A program made the position numbers and the translations under genes. A stretch of DNA of 64,000 nucleotides from Kutzneria viridogrisea (GTDB taxonomy: Bacteria > Actinomycetota > Actinomycetes > Mycobacteriales > Pseudonocardiaceae). A model generated the notes under the pieces. The model was not told the origin of the DNA, searched no databases, and worked only from the letters and a program-made list of their open reading frames with translations. Location of the stretch: the NCBI GenBank assembly GCA_014138725.1, contig JACJID010000003.1, positions 434,001 through 498,000 of the forward strand, written 5' to 3'. Each line of letters starts with the position of its first letter. Positions within the stretch are counted from its first letter, which is position 1. Shown here piece by piece: positions 25,477 through 36,323 of this stretch.

Positions 25477-27032
25477 ACCGGGATCTCCTCGGTGCTAGTG
25501 GTGGTGGGGGCGGCGGGGAACTCGCCGCCGAGTGCGCGGCGGTCGACCTTGCCGCTGGTCGTGGTGGGCAGGCTCGGCAGCACCACCACGCGGTCGGGCA
25601 GCATGCGCTTGGGCAGCGCGGCACCCAGCGCGGTGAGCACCTCGGCCTCGGTGGAACCGGTCTGCACGTAGGCCCAGAACTGCCCGCTGTGCTCGCCCTG
25701 CTTGGCGACCACGGCCGCGGTGGCCACGCCGGGCAGTTCCAGCACGGCGCTCTCCACGTCGAGCAGGTCGATGCGGTGACCGCGCCGCTTGACCTGGGAG
25801 TCGCGCCGGCCGCGCAGGTACACCAGGCCGTCGGCGGTGATGCGGCCGATGTCCCCGCTGAAGTAGGCGCGCTGCACGCTGCCGTCGCGGAAGGCCACCA
25901 GCGCGGTGGGATCGCGCAGCACACCCCGCTCCAGGTAGCCCTGGAACACCGTGGGGCCGCCGACGACGATCTCGCCCTCCCCGTCGGTGGGCCGCCCGTC
26001 CTCGTCGAGCACCTCGATGGTGACCCCGCCGATGCCCCGGCCGATGGTCAGCTCCTGCTCGGCGGTCCAGTCCGCGGGCATCCGGTAGTAGGTGCAGGCG
26101 TTGGTCTCGGTGGGGCCGTACAGGTTGTAGAACGGCACGTCCCCGAGCAGTTCCAGGTAGCGCTCCAGGTGGCGCGGGGCGAAGGCCTCGCCGCCGAAGG
26201 CCGCCACCCGCAGCGTGGGCGGCACGGACTCGGCGAAACCGCCCTGGAGCAACATGTTGTGGTACAGGGAGGGCACCGCCATGAACGCGGTGATCTGGTT
26301 GTCGTTGAGCCAGTTCACCACGTCGCGCGGGAAGGCGCGCAGCACGTCGGGCATCAGCACGGCGCAGGCACCGGCCGAGGCCGCGCTGTAGAGGTCGAAG
26401 GTGGTCAGGTCGAAGGTCAGCGCGGCCTGCGAGCCGATCCGGTCCCGCTCGGTGAGGCCGAACTCCTCGGCGGCCCACAGCGCGTAGTGCGCCACGTTCT
26501 CGTGCGAGAGCAGCACTCCCTTGGGCCAGCCGGTGCTGCCCGAGGTGAACAGGATGTAGCCGCCCTGGTCGGTGGGCGCGGGCAGGGCCTCGGGGCGGTC
26601 GGCCTCGGCGATGGTGCGGACCCAGTTCAGCCCGCAGTCCAGCTCACCCGAGCCCAGGTCCACGCCCTCGGTGGCCAGCTCGGCGGCCTCGCGGCAGGCG
26701 CCAAGCGAGCGGTCCACGGTCAGCAGCACCGACAGCCCCGCGTTGTGCACCATGCGGGCGGTGCGGGCGGGCGGGTCGGCCACGTCCATCGGGGCCACGA
26801 CGGCACCAGCGCGCAGCCCGGCGTAGATCGCCATGACGGCGGAGGAGCCCTTGCCCGCGTACACCCCGATCCGGTCACCGGTGCGGATCCCGGCCGCGCT
26901 GAGCTGCCAGGACAGCTCCTCGACGAGCTGCTCCAGCTCGGCGTAGGTCCAGGTGCGGCCCTCGGCGGCCAGCGCGGGCCGCTCCGGGTACAGCTTGGCC
27001 GCGGTGCTCAGCAGTGCGTCCAGCCTGGTCAC
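25473..27032 (-). CDS. Stand-alone amino acid adenylation enzyme
   Basis: 519 aa from the GTG at 27032. Core motifs: A3 LFTSGSTGWPKG, A4 TFDLTTFDLY, A5 NLYGPTE, A7 YFSGDIGR, A8 GRRDSQVKRRGHRIDLLDVE and A10 TTSGKVDRRAL. Reading the ten-residue pocket by alignment to GrsA from memory gives about D-L-F-M-A-G-L-A-C-K. The Asp at the first position favours an alpha-amino acid, and the DL...L-x-CK pattern is reminiscent of stand-alone prolyl-AMP ligases (PltF type) without matching them. It overlaps carrier and hydrolase genes by 4 nt each. Confidence 0.88.
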   Translation of the reverse strand: MTRLDALLSTAAKLYPERPALAAEGRTWTYAELEQLVEELSWQLSAAGIRTGDRIGVYAGKGSSAVMAIYAGLRAGAVVAPMDVADPPARTARMVHNAGLSVLLTVDRSLGACREAAELATEGVDLGSGELDCGLNWVRTIAEADRPEALPAPTDQGGYILFTSGSTGWPKGVLLSHENVAHYALWAAEEFGLTERDRIGSQAALTFDLTTFDLYSAASAGACAVLMPDVLRAFPRDVVNWLNDNQITAFMAVPSLYHNMLLQGGFAESVPPTLRVAAFGGEAFAPRHLERYLELLGDVPFYNLYGPTETNACTYYRMPADWTAEQELTIGRGIGGVTIEVLDEDGRPTDGEGEIVVGGPTVFQGYLERGVLRDPTALVAFRDGSVQRAYFSGDIGRITADGLVYLRGRRDSQVKRRGHRIDLLDVESAVLELPGVATAAVVAKQGEHSGQFWAYVQTGSTEAEVLTALGAALPKRMLPDRVVVLPSLPTTTSGKVDRRALGGEFPAAPTTTSTEEIPV

Positions 27033-27814
27033 GAGAGTTCCTCGGCTTTCTGCGTGCGGTTCGCGTGCTCGGCGAGGAAGACGCAGGTCTGCTCGATGAC
27101 CAGGTCGGGGCAGACCAGGTGCGGGTAGTGGTCCACACCTTCGGGCACCACCCGCTTGACCGGCCCGGACACCGAGCGCTCCAGGGCGTCGAGCTGGTCG
27201 AGGCTGCCGTACTCGTCGCGGTCGCCCTGGATCATCAGCACGGGGTCGGTGACCGCGGCCACGTCCGCCTCGATGTTCCAGCGGCTGAACTCCTCGGAGA
27301 GCCAGACCTGGCTCCACCGGTCGAAAACAGACTTCGGGTCCCGGTGGACCAGCCCCATCTTCCTCGCGAGTGGACCGTCCGCATAGGACTGTTGCGCGGC
27401 CAGGATGCCCAGCCGGTTCTGCTCCTCGAAGTACAGGTGGGGACCCAACGCGACCACGGCCTCCACCGGGCGGATCGCCGCGTACAGCAGGCCCATGGAG
27501 CCGCCGTCGCTGTGCCCGACGAAGACCGGGCGCCGCACGTCGAGCAGGTCGAGCAGTTCCGGCAACGCCTCCTGCCCCTCCTCGTGCACGTAGCGCGCGG
27601 TCTTGGGCCTGGTGGCCGGGCCCGAGTAGCCGCTGCCGATGCGGGAGAACAGCAGGGCGCGGCGGCCGGTCTCGGCGGCCAGCAGGGACGGGAAACGCCC
27701 CCAGGAGGCGGTGCAGCCCAGCCCGCCGTGCAGGAATACCAGCGGAGCCAGATCAGGGTCCCCATCGATGAAGAAATGTTCGACGGGGCCATTCCGTGTC
27801 TCGACTACAGGCAC
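27029..27814 (-). CDS. Alpha/beta hydrolase of the biosynthetic operon
   Basis: 261 aa from the GTG at 27814, with AAAGGG 8 nt upstream. An in-frame ATG at 27925 would add 37 residues that look uncharacteristic. The fold markers are VFLHGGLGCTASWG, the nucleophile elbow VGHSDGGSMG, Asp in QGDRDEYGSL and His in EGVDHYPHL. It could release or trim a carrier-bound intermediate, or act as a thioesterase-like editing enzyme (inference). It is the first gene after the 280-bp gap that divides the operon. Confidence 0.75.
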   Translation of the reverse strand: MPVVETRNGPVEHFFIDGDPDLAPLVFLHGGLGCTASWGRFPSLLAAETGRRALLFSRIGSGYSGPATRPKTARYVHEEGQEALPELLDLLDVRRPVFVGHSDGGSMGLLYAAIRPVEAVVALGPHLYFEEQNRLGILAAQQSYADGPLARKMGLVHRDPKSVFDRWSQVWLSEEFSRWNIEADVAAVTDPVLMIQGDRDEYGSLDQLDALERSVSGPVKRVVPEGVDHYPHLVCPDLVIEQTCVFLAEHANRTQKAEELS

Positions 27815-28015
27815 GCGACTACCCTTTCGGAAAATATCGGCAACAAGGTGCCGGAACGCAGCGCTCGCCCTCACGAGCGCAGGTTCAAGAAACGGACCCA
27901 CCCCGGATCCGCGCAGGCTCCACATGGGAGCAGGAAGTGTGAAGAGCGACTACGCGCTCAGAGATGTACTCACGAAAACAACGCCCCCCAGCGTTATCGA
28001 ATTCCCCCAGACGCA

Positions 28016-28049
28016 GTTGACCGTACCCGAGCAAAACTCGATGGTCAAC
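28016..28049. promoter_or_regulatory. Promoter with inverted repeat in front of the left half of the cluster
   Basis: On the minus strand TTGACC (28043-28048) and TACGGT (28020-28025) are separated by 17 nt and could drive the hydrolase-to-alcohol-dehydrogenase genes. The boxes lie within an inverted repeat of GTTGACC and GGTCAAC (7-nt arms, 20-nt gap), a possible operator. The predicted leader is about 200 nt. The surrounding 27815-28094 gap is lower in GC than the rest; I see no convincing gene in it. Confidence 0.45.
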
Positions 28050-28094
28050 CGGTGGTTGAGTGACCAATCCTACGAACAACCAAGGGCGAATCGG

Positions 28095-29225
28095 TCATAC
28101 CGCACACCGGGCGAGCACCTCACCCAAACGACGCAACCCCTCGGTGAGCTGGTGTTCGCCGGTGGCGAAAGAAATCCTCACATGTCCCTCACCGGCCGGG
28201 CCGAACTCGCCGCCCGCCCGTACCGCGACCCCGCCCGCGGCCAGCAACCGCACCAGCTCCGCGGAGCGGATCTTGGCTTGGTAGCGGGGAAAGACGTAGA
28301 ACGCGCCCTCCGGCCGCACCGGCAGGTCGAGCCCCGGCACCGCCGCCAGCTCGCGCACCACGAGGTCCCGGCGCGCTTGGTAGGCGGCCACCATCGGCGC
28401 CGCGAGGTCCGGTCCCAGGCGCAGCGCGGTCAGCGCCGCCCGCTGCACCGCGGCGTTCACCGAGGCGTTGAGCCCGCGGTGCACCAGGCTGATCGCGCGC
28501 ATCAGTGGGCGGGCGGCCACCACGTAGCCGATCCGCCAGCCAGTCATGGCGTAGGTCTTGGACAAGGTCACGCACAGCACCAGCTTCGCCCGCAGTGCGG
28601 GCACTTCCAGCGCGGAGACGAAGCGGCGCCCGTCGTAGACCAGGTCCCGGTACGCCTCGTCGGCCAGCACCGCCGTGTCCGTGCCGTGCACCAACTCGCC
28701 CAGCGCGTGCAGTTCCTCCACTGTGAACACCGAACCGGTCGGGTTGCCGGGGTTGCACAGCACGAGGAGCTTCGCGCCGCGCAGTGCGGGCGCCAGCGCG
28801 TCCAGGTCCAGGTGGCCGTCCGGCCGGGTGGGTACCCGGACCGGGTGGCCGCCCGCCAGGTGGACCTGGTCGGCGTACAGCGAGTAGGTCGGGTCCAGCA
28901 GCACCACGGAGTCGCCGGGGTCCACCAGCGCGAGGATCGTGGCGGCCAGCCCGGCCGAACCGCCGTGCGTGATCAGCACCTCCTCGGCGGTCCAGCCGGG
29001 CCCGCACTGCTCGGCGACCAGCGCGCGCAGTTCCGGGTCCCCGTTGAGGTCCCCGTAGCGGGTCCAGCCCTCGCGCAGCGCGGCGACGGCCGCCGCCACG
29101 ATCGGTTGCGGCGTGGGAAAGTCCGGCTCCCCCATCGCCAGCGAGATCACCCCGGGCGGCGGGGCGGACCCGCCTGGTCGCAGCGAGCCCGCCCGGATTC
29201 TGCCGACCGCCCGCGAGGCCCTCAC
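28095..29225 (-). CDS. PLP-dependent class I/II aminotransferase
   Basis: 376 aa from the GTG at 29225, which overlaps the ATP-grasp stop. Fold type I motifs: LAMGEPDFPTPQPI, GSAGLAATI, CNPGNPTG, DEAYRDLVYDG and the PLP-binding Lys in TLSKTYAMTGWRIGY, followed by the phosphate-binding Arg pattern. It would interconvert an amino acid and an oxo acid for the cluster product. Next to an amino-acid ligase it recalls the aminotransferase/ligase pairs of dipeptide antibiotics such as bacilysin. Confidence 0.87.
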   Translation of the reverse strand: MRASRAVGRIRAGSLRPGGSAPPPGVISLAMGEPDFPTPQPIVAAAVAALREGWTRYGDLNGDPELRALVAEQCGPGWTAEEVLITHGGSAGLAATILALVDPGDSVVLLDPTYSLYADQVHLAGGHPVRVPTRPDGHLDLDALAPALRGAKLLVLCNPGNPTGSVFTVEELHALGELVHGTDTAVLADEAYRDLVYDGRRFVSALEVPALRAKLVLCVTLSKTYAMTGWRIGYVVAARPLMRAISLVHRGLNASVNAAVQRAALTALRLGPDLAAPMVAAYQARRDLVVRELAAVPGLDLPVRPEGAFYVFPRYQAKIRSAELVRLLAAGGVAVRAGGEFGPAGEGHVRISFATGEHQLTEGLRRLGEVLARCAV

Positions 29226-30489
29226 GTGCCGATGTCCTCGTAGTCCAGGCGGATCCGCTCGTCCAGCTCGCGGTGGAACGCGGCGGTCTGCTCGTCGCTG
29301 TCGTGGTGGGACATGATGAACGCCGGGTAGCCCGACCAGTCCGGGTAGGGCCGCACCACGTCGCCGGGCCACAGCATCTGCACCGCGTAGTCCACCCTCG
29401 GGTCCTCGTGCAGCTCCGCGATCCCGTGCACCGCCACGATCCTGCCGTGCCCGCCGCAGGGCACGATGTAGCCCCCGCAGTGCCCGTGGTGCTCGATCGG
29501 CTTGCCCCAGCAGTGCGGGCGCTGCCCGGTGAGGATGCGGATGGTCTCCGCGGCGTAGTCGATGCCGGTGACGATTCGCGCGACCTGGTGGGTCATGCCG
29601 CCACCACCGATGCGCGCGCCCATCTCCAGCAGGTGCGGGCGCCCGCGGTGCAGGCGCAGCTCGGTGTGCGTGGCGGCGTCGGTGATGCCGAACGCGGCGT
29701 GTGCCGCGGCGACCTCGCGCACGATCTCGTCCCGGACCTCCTCCGGCAGCACGGCGGGGCTACGGAAGCCCACCTCCTCGAAGTACGGACCGACCGGCTT
29801 TCCCTTGTCGCTGACCACGACCACGGTCACCTCACCCTGGAAGGCCAGCGACTCCACGGAGATCTCCGGCCCGTCCAGGTACTCCTCGACCACCAGGCCG
29901 AGCAGCTGCTCGGGGTGCTCGCTGTAGGCGTCGAGCTCGACCCCGCACTGGGCCCAGACCGCGTTCACGGTCCGCGCCAACTCCTCGACACTGTCCACTT
30001 TGGTCACACCGAAGCTGCCGTACCCGTTGGCGGGCTTGACCACCACGGGGAACTCAAGCCTCGCGGCCAGCTCCCACTGTTCGGGCGCGGTGATCGCCAC
30101 GAACCCCGGGGTGTTCAGCCCGGCGGCACGCAGCCGCTCGCGCATCAGCCGCTTGTCCCTGGCCACCTCGGCCGCCTCGAGGGCAAGCCCCGGCAGGCCC
30201 AGTTCGGCGGCGGCCCTGGCCACGAAGGGCACCGCGGGGTCGCAGCCGGACAGGATCCCGGCAAACGGGGACTCCGCGTGCCGCCGCGCCAACTCGGCGA
30301 TGGCCCCGGCCGGGTCGGTGTAGAGCTGCAACGGCAGGCACTCCACGACGACCGGCGGCAGCTTGGCTGGGTCCACCACCTCGTCGTGCCTGGGCACGAG
30401 CACGATGTCGACGCCCACGCGCTCAGCGGCCTCGAACACCCAGGGCAGCGTCGTGCGCTGGTTGACCAGAACCAGCTTGGGTCTGGGGC

Positions 30490-30493
<4 letters not shown>
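29222..30493 (-). CDS. ATP-grasp ligase, L-amino acid ligase-like
   Basis: 423 aa. ATP-grasp signatures: FPVVVKPANGYGSFGVTKV (adenine and phosphate loop), VVEEYLDGPEISVESL and the metal-binding LEMGARIGGGGMTHQV. The arrangement matches the BacD/L-amino acid ligase group that forms peptide or amide bonds through acyl phosphates. GTG 30493 overlaps the stop of the FAD-oxidase gene. I infer that it joins an unusual amino acid of the cluster to another amino acid or amine. Confidence 0.85.
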
Positions 30494-31907
<1,414 letters not shown>

Positions 31908-31911
<4 letters not shown>

Positions 31912-33695
31912 GAGCCCGTCCGCAGCGTCCGGACCTGCTCCAGCCACAGGTCCAGGACGAGCAGCGCCCACAGGGACTTCGCCACGGGGTCGCTGGGCCG
32001 CTCGCGCTGCTCCGCCAGCAGACCGGCCACCGCGCTGGGCACGAGGTAGTCGGCCAGCGCGGTGGACCCACGCAGCCGCTCGGTGGCGTAGCCGAACAGC
32101 GGCTGCCCCTCGCGCAGCATGGCGCCCACCGGCAGCGTGAACGGCTGCTTCTTGCGGTGCAACACCTCCGCGGGCACCAGGCCCTCGGCGGCGGCGTAGA
32201 CCGGGCGCTTGACCTTGCCCTCGGAGATCTTCAACTCCGGGCCGAGCGAGCGCGCGAAGTCCACGATCCTGGGCTGGCAGAACGGCACGCGGACCTCCAC
32301 CGAACTGGCCATGCTCAGGTGGTCGGCCCGGCGCAGGATGTAGTACGGGAACCGGTCCACCTGGTCGAACCGCAGCAGGTCCTCCAGGGTCGGCCGCGCG
32401 CCGAGACCTGCCATGGTGGCGCGGATCCGCGAGGTCGGGCTGTCCGCGTGCGAGGAGATCGCGGCGAACCGCGGGGTGTAGATCGCGTCCCGGATCCGCG
32501 CGGGAACCGGTGCCATGGCGTCCAGGTAGCGCTCGGCCCACCCGGGACCGCCCTGTGCGGCCACGGCGAAGCGCTCGTAGCCACCGAACAGCTCGTCGGC
32601 GCCCTCACCGGCCACGGCCACCTTGAAGCCCGCGGCACGCACCTCGCGGAACAGCACGTAGGTGCTCAGACAGTGCGGGGCCGCGTTGGGCTGCCCGAGG
32701 TGGGCCACCATCTGCGGCAGCAGTTCGGGGAAATCCGCGGGATCGGCCTCCACCTGGTGGTAGACCGCGCCGCTGGCCCGCGCCACCTGCTCGGCGTACC
32801 CGCGCTCGTCGGCGGGCCAGTCACCGCGGTAGGCGATGTTGAAGGTGTGCAGGCCGGGCTGGTGCCGTGCCGCCATTGCGGTGAGCAGGCTGGAGTCCAA
32901 GCCACCACTGGTGATCAGCGCGACGGGCACGTCCGCGCTGAGCAGCGAGCGCACCTCCTCGTCCAGCAGTTCGCGCAACTGCACACCCACCTTGGCCAGG
33001 TCCTGGGCGGGCTCGGGCGCCACGATGCTGGTGCGGTAGGTACGGACCACCGGCGCCCGACCCGGCTCCACGACCACATGGCTGGCGGGGGCGAGCTGCT
33101 GCACGTCGCGGAAGGCGGTGTCGCTGCCCAGCACCGCCAGCATGGACAGGTACAGGTCGATCGCCTCGGGTCGCAGCTCGCTGCTCACCCGGGACACCGC
33201 CAGCAGCGCGGGCAGCTCGGAGGAGAACACGAACTCGCCCGCCCGGTACCAGAAGTACGCCGACTTCGTGCCCAGCGGGTCGTTGGCCAGCAGCAGCCGC
33301 GGGCGGCCCTGCTGGCGCAGGTCGATCACGGCCAGCGCGAACATGCCGTCCAGCAGTTCCACGAACCGGTCCCCGTGTTCCAGGTACAGCGCGGGGATCA
33401 GGCTGCCGTCGCAGTGGTCGGCGAACCGGTAGCCGCGGGCGCGCAGGTCCTGCCGGAGCTGGTCGTGGTTGTAGATCTCCCCGTTGAGCACGGCGATAAT
33501 GTCCTCGCCGTGCCGGTAGGGCTGCGCCCCGCCGTCCAGGCCCTGGATGGCCAGCCGGTTGGCGCCCAGCGACCAGCTGGGGCCGCTGCGGTGGGCCTGC
33601 TGGTCGGGCCCGCCACCGCGCTGGTGCCGGTGCAGGGCGTCGAGATCGCGCTCGGACAGCGGGCTCGCGCCGAGGTTGCCGAAGATCCTGCACAT
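31908..33695 (-). CDS. Glutamine-dependent asparagine synthetase-like amidotransferase
   Basis: 595 aa from ATG 33695, giving the required N-terminal Met-Cys (MCRIFGNLG) of class II glutaminases. The N-terminal domain has LNGEIYNHDQL. The synthetase domain has the PP-loop ITSGGLDSS and GEGADELFGGYERF, with KKQPFTLPVG at the end. The Cys means that it can use glutamine, unlike beta-lactam synthetases, which have lost it. In a biosynthetic operon it probably makes a primary amide or another amide of an intermediate. Confidence 0.88.
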
Positions 33696-33697
33696 GG

Positions 33698-34651
33698 TCA
33701 GGCCCCCAGTCCGGTCGCGGCCAGCGCGGCGCGGCGGCCCACCGGCTCGGTCTGCACTGCCTCGGGCAGGTGGGTGCCCACGATCTCGCGCACGATGGAC
33801 GCCTGCTGGGCCATGCGCCGCGCCTGCTCCACGGTGGTGGCGTGGCCGTGCTCCCCGACGGCGGAGTTGCCCGCCTTGAGGTAGACCGGCGCGAGCAGCC
33901 GCACGAACTCCGGCGCCTCGTACACGCGGATGAACCCGCCGGAGGCCGCCGGGTTGTCGGTGTGGCAGTCCAGCGGCACGGAGATCGCCGACCGCAGCGC
34001 GGCCAGCATGCCCAGTTGCAGGTCCCGCACCGGGTTGATGCTGTCGGCGCCAAGCCGCTCCAGCAGCATCAGGGAGGCGGCGTTGCCGTGCCCGCAGTGC
34101 GCGGAGACCTTCAGGTGCACCTCGCTGGGCAGCGCCCCGCACAGCCGCATCTCGTTGAGTGTCCACAACAGACCCTCGTCGTAGACGACGAAGGAGCGCA
34201 CACCCAGGTCACAGGCGCGCTTGACGTCCTCGATCGCGCGCACGAGCTGTTCCTGGCCGCGCAGGCGGTAACCCATCCGGCTGCCCTGGCTGGACAGGGC
34301 CGAGGCGCTGGTGTCGTAGGTGGCCCGCGGGCCGGGGGACATCACCAGCTCGCAGCCGTAGTCGGCGCACAGGGCCACCATCTCGCGGATCTCCGCCGTG
34401 GTGTGCCGGAACAGGCCCAGGGTCTCGGTGATCCGGTTGACCTGCACGCCGAGGCGGTCGGCCTCGGCCAGCACGGCCTCAGTGGCGGCGGCGGAGTTGA
34501 CGGTGGGGATCTCCAGGCGGAACCAGGCCCCGTCGGCGAAGCGCCGCTGCGAGGCGGGCAGGTTCCAGGCGTCGCGGTCGGGCAGGCCCAGTCCGCGCAA
34601 CTGGGTACGGGTGTGGGCGAACAGCTCGTGCCGGGATGTTTCCTCGGGCAT
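33698..34651 (-). CDS. TIM-barrel protein, U32-peptidase-like
   Basis: 317 aa. The pattern FRLEIPTVNS, then RSFVVYDEGLLWTLNEMR, LKVSAHCGHGNAASLMLLERLGADSINPV and PLDCHTDNPAASGGFIRVYE suggests a U32-like or related TIM barrel with several Cys and His residues that could hold a metal or cluster. U32 homologues include UbiU/UbiV and RNA hydroxylases, which are not proteases. I do not know its reaction. It begins the core operon, 2 nt before the amidotransferase. Confidence 0.6.
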   Translation of the reverse strand: MPEETSRHELFAHTRTQLRGLGLPDRDAWNLPASQRRFADGAWFRLEIPTVNSAAATEAVLAEADRLGVQVNRITETLGLFRHTTAEIREMVALCADYGCELVMSPGPRATYDTSASALSSQGSRMGYRLRGQEQLVRAIEDVKRACDLGVRSFVVYDEGLLWTLNEMRLCGALPSEVHLKVSAHCGHGNAASLMLLERLGADSINPVRDLQLGMLAALRSAISVPLDCHTDNPAASGGFIRVYEAPEFVRLLAPVYLKAGNSAVGEHGHATTVEQARRMAQQASIVREIVGTHLPEAVQTEPVGRRAALAATGLGA

Positions 34652-34726
34652 GGGAAGTCCTCTCGGGCTCGTGGCCTTGCCGGGTGCCGCCGCTCCGGGT
34701 CACGGGGTCGGCGGGTGGGCGGAGGT

Positions 34727-35944
34727 TCAGGGAACTGCCGGTACCGGCAGCGGTTGCGGCTCGGGTGGTGCCGTCGCGCGTCTGCGGCCCAGCAGCAGGT
34801 GGCCCGCCGCGCAGAGCACGCCGACCACCGCGCAGGCGGTCCACACCAGCCAGGTGCCCGCGTACTGCATGGCCAGGCCGCTGAGCACCGGGGCCACCGC
34901 GGAGGCCGCGCCCCAGGCGAGGTTGTAGACCCCCTGGTAGCGCCCGCGCATGGAGTTCGGGGACAGGTCGGCGACCACCGCCATGGAGGTCGGGGAGTTG
35001 GCGATCTCGCCAACCGACCAGATGACCACCGTCGCGGCGTAGAGCAGTGCGGTGCTGGCGAAGGTGGTCAGCCCGAAGCCGACACCGGCGACCAGGGCCG
35101 CGACCGCGAGCACCACCCACGGGTCGGCCCGCTGGGTGAGCTTGCCGATCGGCAGTTGCAGCAGCACGATGGCCACCCCGTTGAGGCCCATCACCAGGCC
35201 GTACTGCGCGGCGGGCACCCCGCTGGCGGTCATCTGCACCGGCAGCGCGACCAGGTACTGCTGGTACACCATGGCCATCAGGAAGGTCAGCACCAGGAAG
35301 CCGAGGAAGAACCGGTCCCGCAGCACGGATTCCCGCCGCGGCCGGGGTCTTGCCTCGGATCGGGTGGTGGGGCTGGTCTCGGGCAGCTTGTAGTAGACGA
35401 TCAGCCCGCAGAGCAGGTTGGCCAGGGCGTTGGCCAGGAACAGCCACAGGAAGCCGTTGCCCGCCAAGGCTCCCGCCATCGCGGGCGCCACGGCGAAGCC
35501 CAGGTTGATCGCCCAGAAGTTCAGCGTGTAGGCGCGGACCCGGTCGGCGGGGGCCACCAGGTCGGCCATCATCGCCGCGCGGGCGGGCCGGGCGGCGTTG
35601 AGCCCGGCGCCGACCAGGAAGGCGAAGACGCCGATGCAGATCGGGTCCACGGCCAGTCCGAGGCCGGTCATGCTGACCGCGGCCAGCACCTGCGCGCCGA
35701 GCAGCGCGGGGCGTCTGCCCAACCGGTCGGTGAGAATGCCGCCGACCAGGCAGGCCAGCATGTTGCCGACCCCGTAGAGCGTCACGGCCAGCCCGGCGAA
35801 GGCCGTGGAATATCCAAGTTGAACGGTCAGGTAAATAGCCATGAACGGAACGACGAAGCCGCCCAGTGCATTGATCAGGGTTCCCGACCACAGCCACCAG
35901 TACTGAGCAGGCAGACCTTGCAGAGAACGCAGCGCGATACGCAC
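34727..35944 (-). CDS. MFS exporter of the biosynthetic cluster
   Basis: 405 aa with 12 predicted helices and the loop signature VGGILTDRLGRRPALLG. The start is taken at GTG 35944 (VRIALRSLQGLPAQYWW); upstream frame sequence is not family-like. It lies 75 bp before the core operon on the same strand and faces a second MFS gene across a 379-bp gap. Export of, and self-resistance to, the cluster product is the natural inference. Confidence 0.83.
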   Translation of the reverse strand: MRIALRSLQGLPAQYWWLWSGTLINALGGFVVPFMAIYLTVQLGYSTAFAGLAVTLYGVGNMLACLVGGILTDRLGRRPALLGAQVLAAVSMTGLGLAVDPICIGVFAFLVGAGLNAARPARAAMMADLVAPADRVRAYTLNFWAINLGFAVAPAMAGALAGNGFLWLFLANALANLLCGLIVYYKLPETSPTTRSEARPRPRRESVLRDRFFLGFLVLTFLMAMVYQQYLVALPVQMTASGVPAAQYGLVMGLNGVAIVLLQLPIGKLTQRADPWVVLAVAALVAGVGFGLTTFASTALLYAATVVIWSVGEIANSPTSMAVVADLSPNSMRGRYQGVYNLAWGAASAVAPVLSGLAMQYAGTWLVWTACAVVGVLCAAGHLLLGRRRATAPPEPQPLPVPAVP

Positions 35945-36323
35945 GACACAACTCTCACGTGGACGATCCCCAGCGGGTCGCACGTAAAGAAAGCGCAAAG
36001 AATTGCACCCGCCATACCGTGACACCGCCCAGGAGCAGGCGAAATACCGACCGAAGACGGCCGTCAACCCTGCGAATGAGTGAATGAGTGGCCAGATTTG
36101 ACCAGGCCAGAACACACCGGTAACGGCATACGCAAACCCCCCAGTCAGCGTGATCGGAACTCGTCATCGTTCCGTGGACCACGCTAGTGGTGAACGTGAG
36201 CCGCACTAGCACTACTCGGCGGTAAGTGAGACAGATCATAGCAACTGTGCCCGAATTGACGACGGTAGGCTGAAACCACACAACGATGAATTGGTCTGTA
36301 CCACAAAAACGGGGGAAACTTCG
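35945..36323. other. 379-bp divergent regulatory gap between two MFS genes
   Basis: The region is less GC-rich than its neighbours. It holds a short palindrome ACCAC-GCTA-GTGGT (36178-36191) and must contain promoters for both exporters. Open frames across it have no family features and no plausible ribosome sites. I find no gene or strong promoter consensus that I can support. Confidence 0.5.

Noticed and set aside
27885-28280. Possible small peptide gene (RiPP-like precursor) in the gap between the two halves of the biosynthetic cluster
   Set aside because: The plus-strand frame starting near 27925 has a natural-looking composition at first, but it has no stop before it runs antisense through the aminotransferase. 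The 64-aa minus-strand frame has no ribosome site.
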